A stretch of DNA of 27,977 nucleotides, from the NCBI GenBank assembly GCA_018296165.2, contig JACKQL020000242.1:1-27977 (forward strand), given 5' to 3'. Of this stretch, positions 19,287 to 27,977 are shown in pieces; positions within the stretch are counted from its first letter, which is position 1; each line of letters starts with the position of its first letter. Origin of the DNA: Termitomyces sp. T153 (Eukaryota > Basidiomycota > Agaricomycetes > Agaricales > Lyophyllaceae). The notes beneath the pieces were generated by a model. The model did no database searches. It worked only from the letters and a program-made list of their open reading frames with translations, and had not been told where the DNA came from. Made by a program: the position numbers and the translations under genes.

Positions 19287-19730
19287 AATCTGCTGGTGTC
19301 AGTGGACTGGCGGCAGGTCTGTCCACTGGCTATTTCTCATGACTGGCTGCCACTGCTTGTGACAAAATCTGCCCTCAGGAACATATCTGCCCAGTGCCAT
19401 CAAAAAGCCAGTGAGAAGATGAGGAGTGGCCAAAGCCAGTACCATCATTGGCAACAAGCCACTTCAATGAAAAGTGATATGAAGATCTATTTTAACTGCA
19501 GAAATACTAATCTGCTGGTGTTCATGGACTGGTAGTGGGCCCATCCACCAGCTATTTCTTATGACTGGCTGCTGCCACTTGTGACAAAACCTGCCATCAG
19601 GAATGTATTTGCCTAGTGCCATCAGAAAGCTGCTGAGAAGATGGGGGTGGCCAAAGCCAGTACCACCACTGGCAACAAGCCAGTTAAATGAAAAGTGATA
19701 CAAAGATCTATTTTAACTGTGGAAACAATC
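19287..19730 (+). repeat. Two tandem 222-bp units
   Basis: AATCTGCTGGTGT starts both units, at 19287 and 19509, and AGATCTATTTTAACTG comes near the end of both. A hand alignment gives about 83% identity with nearly all changes transitions. At eight or more places one unit reads CA where the other reads TG, as expected for an ancestral CpG lost on opposite strands. No coding potential is evident. Confidence 0.85.
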
Positions 19731-20055
19731 AAGGTACAGCAGAAACACAGCATTATGCCAGTTGAACAAAATCAATGGAGAACACATCATATTGGTCATG
19801 GTTTTTTTAGATGCTTGGGAATGCATCAGAATTCTTTATAGAGGATCAGAATTCTTTGGAAGGCATCAATCTTTTTTGGCAGCCATCAAAATCTCATTGA
19901 AGCATCAAATTCAATCTTCTTTGGCAGCCATACTGCTTTTGGACAGCACATGTAAATCAACAGATGCACATGACTCTAATTTTCAAATTCTTGACTTTCA
20001 AGTCCTCTTTCACTCATTAGCTGCTGCTCATCTGCTCATTGCTGTCTGCTATGCT
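19731..20055. other. No recognised gene
   Basis: This AT-rich stretch has short irregular repeats of CATCA(A/G)A(A/T)TCT and TTTGGCAGCCAT between about 19820 and 19935. It is open in the frame of the following putative gene, but the translation is irregular and probably not coding. Confidence 0.4.
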
Positions 20056-20888
20056 ATGTCTCCATCCACTAAGGTCCTTTGTGAACAGCTCTACAACATT
20101 GAGAACTCTGTGTTGGTCTCTGCTTTGAAAGGAGACTTGTCAGATCTCCAGGGTAGGGTTAAACAATTGGTGAGCAACTCTATTTGTAGGATAATATGCC
20201 ACACTCACAGATTGTGTTGAAAAAATCTTTGTGAAAGCAAGTTTCCCAGGCCAAGGACAAACCACTTGTCCTGAAGGCAAGGAAAAGCTTTTCCAATGAG
20301 GCTCTCCAAATTTTATCAGGCAAGCTGTCAGATATGAAGGCAATTGAGGAGTTGAAAGAGAAGGCAGGGGCATGTTTCAAGGAGTCACAGGCAAGAAAGG
20401 AAGCCCAGGAGGTCACCAAGGGCCAGGCAATAGGAGGAGTGGCAGGTTCATGTTCAACATTGGATCCCTCACTTTTGGAAATTTTCAAATGGATTTCAGC
20501 AGTTGATCCAGCAATGGTGGCAGTGGGTCTAGTGGCTCCAGTAGGTCCCTCATCAGAACCTGATAGAGTATTGGCATCAAGTCCATTGTCCCCAGTGGAG
20601 CCAGTTCCAGGCCAACCCCAGCTGATCAGGAAAGCTAGCAAAGCACAGATTACCCAACAAGAATGGAGGAAATACACTGCCCAAACTCTGCCTAATAGTC
20701 CTCCCCCACCCAGCCAGTCCAAATGTCAATCTGACACCTTGGACAAAGATGACAAGAATGATGACAACATGCATTCCAATGACAAGGAACATTGGTGGGG
20801 GGAGATCACACTGTCAATGAGGTTAGGGAAGTACCTCATCACAGCACCTCCTTGCACAGGGGCATGGTATAGTACTTGGTTAGAGTAA
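20056..20888 (+). CDS. Possible small coiled-coil protein gene with one 41-nt intron
   Basis: Exon 1 (20056-20169) reads MSPSTKVLCEQLYNIEN, then LSDLQGRVKQL. GTGAGC opens at 20170 and CACTCACAG closes at 20210. Removing these 41 bases joins in phase 0 to a Lys/Glu-rich helical frame (SDMKAIEELKEKAGACFKES, then ARKEAQEVTKG) that ends in an Asp/Asn-rich stretch and TAA at 20886. Heptad-like Leu, Ile and Val spacing suggests a coiled coil. A Pro-rich segment (PNSPPPPSQSK) precedes the acidic end. One in-frame TGA at 20232 would still break it, possibly a decayed CGA. I recognise no family. It could be an old host gene, or a non-conserved ORF of an unrecognised transposon. No branch-point consensus is clear. 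Confidence 0.35.
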
Positions 20889-21239
20889 TACTGATAGTTC
20901 TGGGGCTTTCTTGAAGATTTAGGAAGTCTACTCCAATGCCACACTGATGTCTTGATAAATGTTTGAAGTTGAGGTTTACTTCCAAAATATTTCTATTCTG
21001 AATGTAGAGGTGTTTCAACAAACTCCAGCCTAAGTGATTCACTCCCTGGGAACCACCAGGCCTTTGCCTATTAATTGCCTGCCTTTTTGCTACTCTACTT
21101 GGGCTATTTATACCTCTTTCTACAGTGCACAGACCACCCCCTACATGTGACTTTTCGTTCCATACTTTCCAGCCCCTTATTCATAACTGTTATTCTAATT
21201 CCCCCTTTTAGCATGCCTGTTTCAGTGCTACAGACCAGT
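20889..21239. other. No recognised gene
   Basis: There are no coherent open frames, no family motifs and no obvious repeats. It is ordinary AT-leaning spacer. Confidence 0.4.
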
Positions 21240-21560
21240 TCCTGGTTCCATCATTCCTCCTTTGCATTCTTAGCTTCCATTTGCCCCATTTATCTCTCCC
21301 TCCTTTGTATTTCTTCCATTCATATTCTTTCCCATTCAGTTTCTTCCCTTCTTCTTCCTTTATTTATTTCATATTCTTCCCCATTCAGGTTCTTCCCCAT
21401 TCAGCTTCTTCCATCCATCTGTTCCCTCCCATTCATTCCATTCATCTTCCTTTTCCTTCCCTTCATTCCATTCATTTCATATTCTTCCATTCATCTTCCT
21501 TTCCCTTCCCTTCATTCCATTCTTTCTCATTCATTCCCCCTTTACCTCCTTTCAGTCAAC
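21240..21560 (+). repeat. Long polypyrimidine tract with CATTC/TTCC repeats
   Basis: The plus strand is almost entirely C and T with scattered A, built from variants of TTCCATTCA and CTTCC. Part is a 49-bp tandem (TTCCATTCATCTTCC at 21436 and 21485). Plus-strand open frames through it are Phe/Ser/Pro/His strings caused by composition. Such purine/pyrimidine-asymmetric tracts can adopt triplex structures. Confidence 0.8.
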
Positions 21561-21788
21561 ATTCCAATCTGGTTGTTCTTAGATCAGATCTAGATCTTGC
21601 CAGAACTGATGCCACTCAGGTGCTTTTGCCAGTTCTGTAAGGGCAACCTCTGGAGGCTGTAGCTCAATAACACAGCTGGCAAAGGGAAATTCAAAGTTTA
21701 TTCAGTACTGTACAGTGTCTACTGAGATAACTACTCACCTGGCAAAGGGAAATCCAAAGAGAACAAGTCTGGGGATTCTCTAGGCCAG

Positions 21789-22291
21789 GTGTGACACTTC
21801 AGAGGCTTCAGAAGCATGGGAAACAACTGTACAGTATGACAGAGAAAAAAGACCAAAGTGATGTGTCAGCAATTGGTCAGCAGTTACATAAGCTGGTGGC
21901 AGTGTCAAAGAGGCCACACTTGTCTGAATTATTGACAGAGAACTGGTGCAGCCTGAGGGCTAAAACTAGGACCAATAGATAGGGAAAAGGAAGGAGAATG
22001 AAGGAAAACTATAGCAGGGGAAATCTGACAAGAACTGGAGAAGGAGAAGGGGAAACAAGTGGGATGTCCCCTGACAAGTCCTATGCTTCTCCTCCCATTA
22101 CAGTGATTGGACTATTGTTGAGCGTATAGTCTAGTATAGTCCTTGTCCTATCCTGTTCTGTATTTCTTCTAGTGTATTTAAAGAAATAATGTTGCTGGAA
22201 CTTTTTTACCAGGAGGCTTACAGTTTTTAGCCTTAATAAATGTTTGTTTTGACTTCTGGTGTTTTATTATGTTCCCAATGATGTGACAACA
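21789..22291 (+). repeat. Candidate 5' LTR of gypsy-3
   Basis: The right end is well supported: GTGACAACA stops at 22291 and a primer-binding site begins at 22292. Inside are TATTTAAA (about 22175-22182), a TATA-like box, and AATAAA (22235-22240), a polyadenylation signal. The left end is uncertain. TGTGACACTTC at 21789 is one candidate and TGTCCCCTGACAAG at 22065 another. A 21-bp motif starting CTGGCAAAGGGAAAT repeats 63 bp apart just upstream (21676 and 21739). Confidence 0.5.
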
Positions 22292-22303
22292 TTGTATCAG
22301 TGC
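22292..22303 (+). promoter_or_regulatory. Primer-binding site of gypsy-3
   Basis: TTGTATCAGTGC matches ten of twelve bases of TGGTATCAGAGC, the well-known initiator-methionine tRNA priming site of many LTR elements. It begins immediately after the LTR end. The two mismatches fit general decay. Confidence 0.55.
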
Positions 22304-22475
22304 TGCCCTCGAACATTCCCTGCCAATAGCAACCACTCCCACATATACCCCAGAGGATTTTCCATACTATGCATACCCCACTCCCACTGTGGCTCCAGCC
22401 CCTCCAGAGCATCCAGATAATTATTCCCCTCCTTGATTGCCATTTTCCACTCAAATTCTTCCTTTTTCCAAATAG

Positions 22476-24453
22476 CAATGGGTCAAAGCTTATGTCTAGC
22501 AGCATGACAAAGTCCTCTGCTTCCTCCACCTCTTCCTCATGGAGTTTGCAAGATGCACCCATACCTTCCTCATCAACCTAGGCTACCTCTCCACTCCAGC
22601 AACTCTGGAGGTTTGAGCAGACTGACTCCTTAATTTCCACAAATGTTATCTGCAAGGAAACCTTTCCAAAATTACACAAGGCACCTTGGAAATTGATGCC
22701 AACCTACAGAACAAGCTCTATGCCCTGGTCAAAGAAATCTATACCAGCCTAAACCCTCATCCATTTGAAGATCCTTTGGACCCCTGCCACTCTTTCTATG
22801 TGCAATGCAAGGGACCTCAACCTCAACCCTATGAGCAGACTGTTTGACCAACTTGCTGCTTACACCCAGACTCTCTATACTTGCCCTTGGGCAAACTCCA
22901 TCCCTAGCACTTTTTATACCTGGGACCAGCCTACTGTTTCGAAACTCCATACCCAATGGCCACTCTCATGTGTTGATAATGACAATCAAACCCTCTTCTA
23001 CATTGATGAGCTTGGCAACACTGCTGACAAGTCTGCCCTATGCAATGGCTCTCTTCAAGACAGACCTCCCCACTTTGACTTCTGCACTCCCTGTGGCAAT
23101 GCCTCACAACTCTGCCAGAATGCCCCAATTCCCTCAAGGCAACTCACAGGCCCCAGAGCACCTTGACCCCCCTTGTCCCTCACCCACTCTAATGCCCAAC
23201 CCCTCTGCTGATGGTAATTACTTCAGACCACCCACAAAGTACTCCCTCTTCCTCAATGGGAGCCAGAGCCTCCCCTGGGCAATGTGGGCCAACCCTCTAG
23301 CAGTGGGCCTCCAAACAGCAGATGGCCTGGTGGATGAGGCCCAGCCATGGACAACTTTCCCCTTCAGCACAGCAATGGGAACAATTATTACTACTATTAC
23401 AATGCCAGACCCCTGCCTCAAACTAAAAATATGGAGGATGACACTCATAATGCACTGGACTAGAAAGGCAAGCTCAACATTCAAAAACCTGAACCTTTTA
23501 CTGGTCATGACTCCCAGAAATGGAGAATTTTTCTGACACAGTGACTAATAATATTCCAAGCTAAGCCTATTACCTTCCAGCTTGAGAGCTTACAAGTAAC
23601 CTTTGCCTCATTGTATTTGCAGGGCATCACCTTTGACCACTACACAGTGCTACTCCAGTTCAACCCCAACAGCTCTGTGCTCTCCAATTGGCTTGCTTTC
23701 ACCCAGGAGTTCTCCAGTAAGTTCAGCATCTTTGACACTGTAGCAGAAGCAGAGGAGAACCTCTTCAACCTTTGAATATGCAACAATGAACACTTCACAA
23801 CCTTCATTGTACAATTTGAACAAGTGGCCTACAAAATGGAATGAAACTACAATGCCCTCCACTTTGCCTTCTGCCATGCCCTGCCTCAACATATCAAGGA
23901 TGTCCTCTGCCTTGCTCCCAAGCAAACTACATATGATGGGTACAGGGCACTCATTACACAGATTGACCAATGTTACTGGAAAGACCAGAGCAAGAACACC
24001 ACACTGTGGACCACATGGAACACCTCTAGCAACACCAACTGGCAGGCTGGAGCAACCAATGGCAACCAACCCTCAATCCCCACCAACCCTACCAACCCCA
24101 TGCCCCATTTCCCTCAAGGCCAAGGGTCTCCCAGTGTCAACCAACTCCTGGGACTATGCCCTTCTGTCCAACTCAACACTGCTGACCTCTACAAGACTCC
24201 AGAACCCCTGAACACCAACTCCAACAACCTCAATGATGCTCCAGACTCTGCCAACAATCAAGAAGCCCTATGTGCAAACAAGATTCAGAACAGGCCCTGG
24301 ATTGATGTACCAGAGGAGACTCAGGAGAAACAATGGAAGGAGGGTGCATGCATCCTATGTGGTGAGCAGGGACATTTTATTAGTAGTTGCCCTAAATGCC
24401 AAATGATGGGATGTGCCATAGGGACTATCAATGGAGAAGACTGCAACTACTAG
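22476..24453 (+). pseudogene. gag: gypsy-3 Gag, multiply frameshifted
   Basis: Coherent protein passes between frames: frame 0 from 22476 to about 22850 (QWVKAYV, then HLFLMEFARCTHTFLINLGY, then LQNKLYALVKEIYTSLNPH), frame 1 to about 23150 (FDQLAAYTQTLY, then VDNDNQTLFYIDELGN), frame 2 to about 23400 (SADGNYFRPPTKYSLFL), and frame 1 again to 24453. The last part is the capsid-like retrotransposon Gag domain (PEPFTGHDSQKWRIFLTQ, then FDHYTVLLQFNPNS, then LSNWLAFTQEFSSKF, then AEAEENLFNL), ending in a CCHC knuckle (24349-24390, CILCGEQGHFISSC). In-frame stops include 22488 (TAG) and TGA codons near 22612, 22618, 23548, 23773 and 23842. It would form the particle and bind RNA; no working protein remains. 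Confidence 0.75.
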
Positions 24454-27215
24454 TTCATGGAAAACAACTCAGTGGTTTAGGTCTTGAAGATGCATTAGAC
24501 CATGGACCAGACCCTGACATGTTCTTCATCCTGGCTGCACTCCTCTGCACAATAGTACTCACTCTGGATGACCTCTTAGCACATCTCCCTTCTCACTCCT
24601 TCCACATCCTCCTCCTCTGCACCACCCTCTCCTGCATCACCCTCCCCTTCTCCAATGACCTTATTCCCACACTGGTTGACAGTGGTGCTACTGATAACTT
24701 CATTGACAAATTCTTGGCAGCACTTGCTTCCTAACACTAATGTTTCTCCACTCCAATCCTCCTCAAACTCTTTGATGGTGACCCCACCTCCACCAGAGAT
24801 ATCACACACTGTGTGGATACAACTGTGACCTTTGCCAATGGATGATGCCAAGACATCCAACTACTCTTCACTAAACTACATTCCTCTGCCTCTATTGTCC
24901 TAGGCTTTTCATGGCTCTGCTCCACCAATCCCTGCATTGACTGGCCCAGTCTCACTCTTTGCCTTGACCAGAACAACCCAACCAACTCCAGGCCAGTACC
25001 CTTCAATGTCTCACCCCCCTCCAAGAGCCCTGAAGGTATGACCAACAACCCTTGGACTCCCCCACAGCTTTGCTCAAAGTCAGTGCAGTCATTCATCATC
25101 AACCTCCAACTTGACAGCTCACCAACTATTCTCCCTGCCCTTGTCAACAGCAGTGCCTCCAGCACCTTCATCAGCAACCAGCTCAACCTCCAATACAACA
25201 ACCTCAACAAACCACTTGAGCTCCAACTCTTTGACAGAAGCCTCACCACAACAGGAATCACTTAATACCATGACAATTCCCTCACTCTTAACAACAATTC
25301 AAGGTTCCAGGTCTGGCTTCTTGTCACCCAGCTCCCCTGTCAACTCCAATCATGCTTGGACTTCTATAGCTGCAGGACATCAACCCCAACATTGACTGGA
25401 AAAACCTCACCATGCAATTCTTCAGCCCTGAAGCAAGTTTAGCAGCCACCATCCCCCTTCACATCCAGTCCACCTCTGGCTCCAACATCCCTGACCTTGA
25501 TGCCAACACCTCCAGAGCAACCAAAGGCCCCTCAACCCTCAATGACAACCAGGAAGATGAAGACAATCTGCCCCAGTCACTCTTGAATAAAAACTTGACA
25601 GCTCCTCCCCAACATACCCCAGAATCAATACAAAGGTCTGCAGTACTCCAACCAACAATGCCCAACCCCTCTAAACAGCCCTGCCACCACTCCATACCCA
25701 ACTGCTGCCACCCCATTGCCCACTCCTGTCAAGCCCAGAGATCTCAACATTAAAATTATTGGTGCAATCCCCTTCACACACATTTTACAAGATGGCACCC
25801 CCACCTTCCAACTACAAATCACACCAGCCCTACCAGAAGAATACCTCCACACAGAAACTACTCTGCTGGAACAAAAAACAGAAGAACAGATTCTATACAA
25901 AGTAGTTCCCCTGGAATATCATTAATTTGCTGACATATTCTCTGAAGGGAGTGCAAAAGAACTTCCTCCACATCCCTCCTACAATCACAAAATTGATCTC
26001 AAAGAAGGCACCTCACCCCCATTTGGCAGAATCTACAACATGTCCAAGATTGAACTCCAGGCCCTGAAGGATTACCTCAACAATATGCTTGGGAAAGGTT
26101 TCATACACCTGTCAATCTCTGCCACCAGTGCTCCAGTCCTGTTTGCCAAGAAGAAGGACAGATCACTCCAACTCTGTGTTGATTACTGAGGACTCAACAA
26201 AGTCACCAAAAACTGGTATTCCCTCCCCTTGATCAGAGACCTCATTGACTGCCTCTGCAGTGCTAAGATCTACACAAAAATAGACCTCTGCTCTGGCTAC
26301 AACAATGTCCAGATTGCTCTGGGACATGAATGGAAGACTGCCTTTCACACCTACTATAGCCTCTTTGAGTACCTAGTGATGTCCTTTGGAATGACTAACT
26401 CCTCTGCCACTTTCCAGTACTTCATGAACAACATCTTCCACAACATGAAAGATATCTTTGTTATTGTGTACCTGGACAACATTCTAATCTACTCAAATTC
26501 ACTGGAGGAGCATCTGGAGCATGTCTGCCTTGTTCTAGAACAACTCTGAGAGTACCACCTTCATGCCCAACCCAAGAAATGCTCCTTCCATATGATGGAG
26601 GTCAAATACCTCAGAGTTATTGTCACTTCTGACAGTGTACATATGGACTCTGCCAAGGTTGAAGCTATCATCAACTGGCCCCTGCCATGGAACATCAAGG
26701 AGGTACAGTTGTTTTGGGATTTGCTAACTTTTATTGTTGATTTATTGACAGCTACTCTGGAATTACCAAACCTCTCAACTGACTCATGTGGAAGGACACC
26801 CCTTGGGACTGGGACAGCAAGTGCCAAGGCATATTCCTCCTCCTCAAGAAAGCCTTCACATTCACCCCAATCCTCTGCCATTCTGACCCCTCCCTATTTA
26901 TTATACTTGAATGTGATGCCTCTGACTATGCCATCACCAAAATACTCTCCCAGTCTAACTCCAGAGGCAAGTATCTCCACCCCATCACCTTCTACACCTG
27001 TTTGATGATTTCCATGGAGCTCAACTACAACATCTACAACAAAAAACTCCTTGTGATTGTTGAAGCCTTCCACCAGTGGAGAACCTACTTTGAAGGATCT
27101 CCACACCTCATCCAAGTCTACTCTGACCATAACAATCTGCAGTACTTCCCAACCATGAAACAGCTCAGCCACTGCCAAGCTTAATGGTCTGAAACCCTGT
27201 CAGGTTCTGACTATA
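24396..27215 (+). pseudogene. pol: gypsy-3 Pol: two protease-like domains, RT and RNase H, then truncated
   Basis: In frame 0 the first retropepsin-like motif is LVDSGATDNFID (Asp at 24678), followed by IVLGFSWL near 24896. A second motif, LVNSSASSTFIS (25146), follows about 470 bp later. Frame moves to 2 near 25340 and back to 0 near 25716. RT then shows SAPVLFAKKKD, CVDY-stop-GLNKVT (TGA 26187), [10 protein letters not shown] (Asp 26283 kept), [18 protein letters not shown] and YLDN (26469-26480) in place of YxDD. A one-base loss near 26713 shifts to frame 2, which carries RNase H: LECDASDYAI, NYNIYNKKLL (Lys 27044 where catalytic Glu is expected) and VYSDHNNLQYF. Coherence ends after WSETLSGSDY near 27215. 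The protein would process Gag-Pol and make cDNA; catalytic changes and stops rule that out here. Confidence 0.88.
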
Positions 27216-27977
27216 AGGGCTCAGCTATACTGGGTAAATCCTTAGTAGGCAGACACAATATCCTGCACTAATAACTGGGCATTTGGAAAAGGTCTGGACA
27301 TTGGGGACTTGTGAGGATAAGTGATGGAGAGTGATCTGAACAAGTCCAGAGTAGTACAGAGAGGTCAGACTCAATGAGACATTAGGTACAAGTCCAGAAG
27401 CAAGTATTAGGGGTGTGAAGCAAACAGAGGCTATGTGAGTGATGGGAGTGGGGCCAGAGTTTGATGGAGGATCAATGGAAGTTGATGGGTTTTGGGGCCA
27501 AGTGAATAGCAAGGTCTGAAGTTGGTTTCAAGAATGTTTGAGTTCGTAATCATAAGCATGGAGTTTGTAAAGGCATTAGAGTTGAAAGGACTTGAACACA
27601 ATAATGGAAACAGAGTCAAATGAGACAAGATGGAGTTGAGGCAAGATTGAGATGAGAACAAAAATAGATTCAAGCAGAGATACAAAACAATAATGAGAAC
27701 AATAATGAAAATAGAGACAAGACAAGACCAGGAGACTGAGATAAGACTGGGAGACTGAGATAAAGGGAAACATAACACAGAACACAAAACTCAAGATGAA
27801 AACAATCAGACCATAAGTAATGTTAAGCAATATCAAGACTAGAGTATGGGGTGCTACTCTACAACTTATATACTGACTACTTGAGAGCTCCAGGAGACAA
27901 TGGTTGTGGCAGCAGAGCTTGTCAGAGCCATGCAGAGTCAACAGAAGTCAGTTGTGATCACAGGACAGGCCATGGTG
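27216..27977. other. Unrecognised A/G-rich stretch at the window end
   Basis: The plus strand from about 27550 to 27790 is purine-rich with loose repeats such as GGAGACTGAGATAA (27731 and 27749) and AACAATAATGA. Minus-strand open frames here are hydrophobic strings caused by the composition. Nothing connects it to the gypsy-3 integrase or LTR, so the element was cut here or another repeat inserted. CpG remains almost absent. Confidence 0.45.

Larger units (their letters stand above)
21789..27215 (+). mobile_element. gypsy-3: Ty3/gypsy element truncated after RNase H, CpG-free
   Basis: In order: a probable 5' LTR ending at 22291, a tRNA-type primer-binding site directly after it, gag with zinc knuckle, two retropepsin-like segments, reverse transcriptase and RNase H. 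Similarity to the gypsy plan stops near 27215. Integrase and 3' LTR are absent in the window and no 3' half follows. Frame changes about seven times, and many former Arg codons read as Cys, Trp, His, Gln or stop. Its RT and gag differ from those of gypsy-1, and gypsy-2 retains only integrase, so they cannot be compared directly. It is the most decayed of the large elements. Confidence 0.85.

Noticed and set aside
19287..19730. CRISPR-like or LTR interpretation of the 222-bp tandem units
   Set aside because: There are only two adjacent units with no spacers, no internal coding region, and no TG...CA ends.
21075..21640. Plus-strand frames of Phe/Ser/Pro/Leu as a possible membrane protein
   Set aside because: Two frames give similar strings because the DNA is a pyrimidine microsatellite; this is composition only.
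27431..27941. Hydrophobic minus-strand frames at the right end as membrane proteins
   Set aside because: They come from a purine-rich plus strand, overlap each other and have no start context or family features.
1..27977. Classical RIP (CpA to TpA) as the cause of decay
   Set aside because: CpA and TpG are abundant and the missing dinucleotide is CpG, so CpG methylation decay fits better.

Overview
The window looks like transposon-dense fungal DNA, most probably from a filamentous basidiomycete (Agaricomycete-type). The evidence is two distinct Ty3/gypsy chromodomain retrotransposons plus a third Ty3/gypsy element, a Tad1-like LINE, and extreme CpG loss of the kind left by 5-methylcytosine deamination. 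I see no rRNA, tRNA, CRISPR array or intact host gene. The species cannot be named from this sequence.

Layout. (1) 1-8806, plus strand: a full-length Ty3/gypsy element (gypsy-1) with 221-bp LTRs at both ends. Its gag has frame breaks. Its pol (protease, reverse transcriptase, RNase H, integrase, chromodomain, extra C-terminal tail) stays in one frame for about 5.4 kb but carries 12 in-frame stops. (2) 8807-9603: about 0.8 kb without a recognisable gene, holding one copy of an old diverged repeat. (3) 9604-16145, minus strand: a complete Tad1/I-like LINE bounded by a perfect 13-bp target-site duplication, with ORF1 (three zinc knuckles) and ORF2 (endonuclease, reverse transcriptase, RNase H, C-terminal zinc finger). 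(4) 16159-16924: unrecognised DNA with the second copy of the diverged repeat. (5) 16925-18293: 5'-truncated relic of a different chromodomain gypsy element (gypsy-2) with a possible 3' LTR. (6) 18294-21788: unclassified DNA with degenerate minisatellites, a 222-bp tandem duplication, a possible small coiled-coil gene with a 41-nt intron, and a long pyrimidine tract. (7) About 21789-27215: a third gypsy element (gypsy-3) with 5' LTR, primer-binding site, gag, two retropepsin-like domains, RT and RNase H, cut off before the integrase. (8) 27216-27977: A/G-rich DNA of unknown nature.

How it fits together. Nothing here is likely to be autonomously active: every polyprotein is interrupted and several catalytic residues are changed. 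Decay is mostly nonsense and missense transitions, with only a few indels. In gypsy-1 nine of twelve pol stops are TGA, as expected if CGA arginine codons decayed. CpG falls along the window: dense at the 5' end of gypsy-1, nine sites in its 5' LTR and none in its 3' LTR, and none that I can find by eye across about 4.6 kb of gypsy-3. The best leads are this decay gradient, the ORF1/ORF2 ATGA overlap in the LINE, the duplicated protease-like domain in gypsy-3, the gypsy-1 polyprotein tail, and the possible small intron-bearing gene. I found no convincing new multi-gene system.
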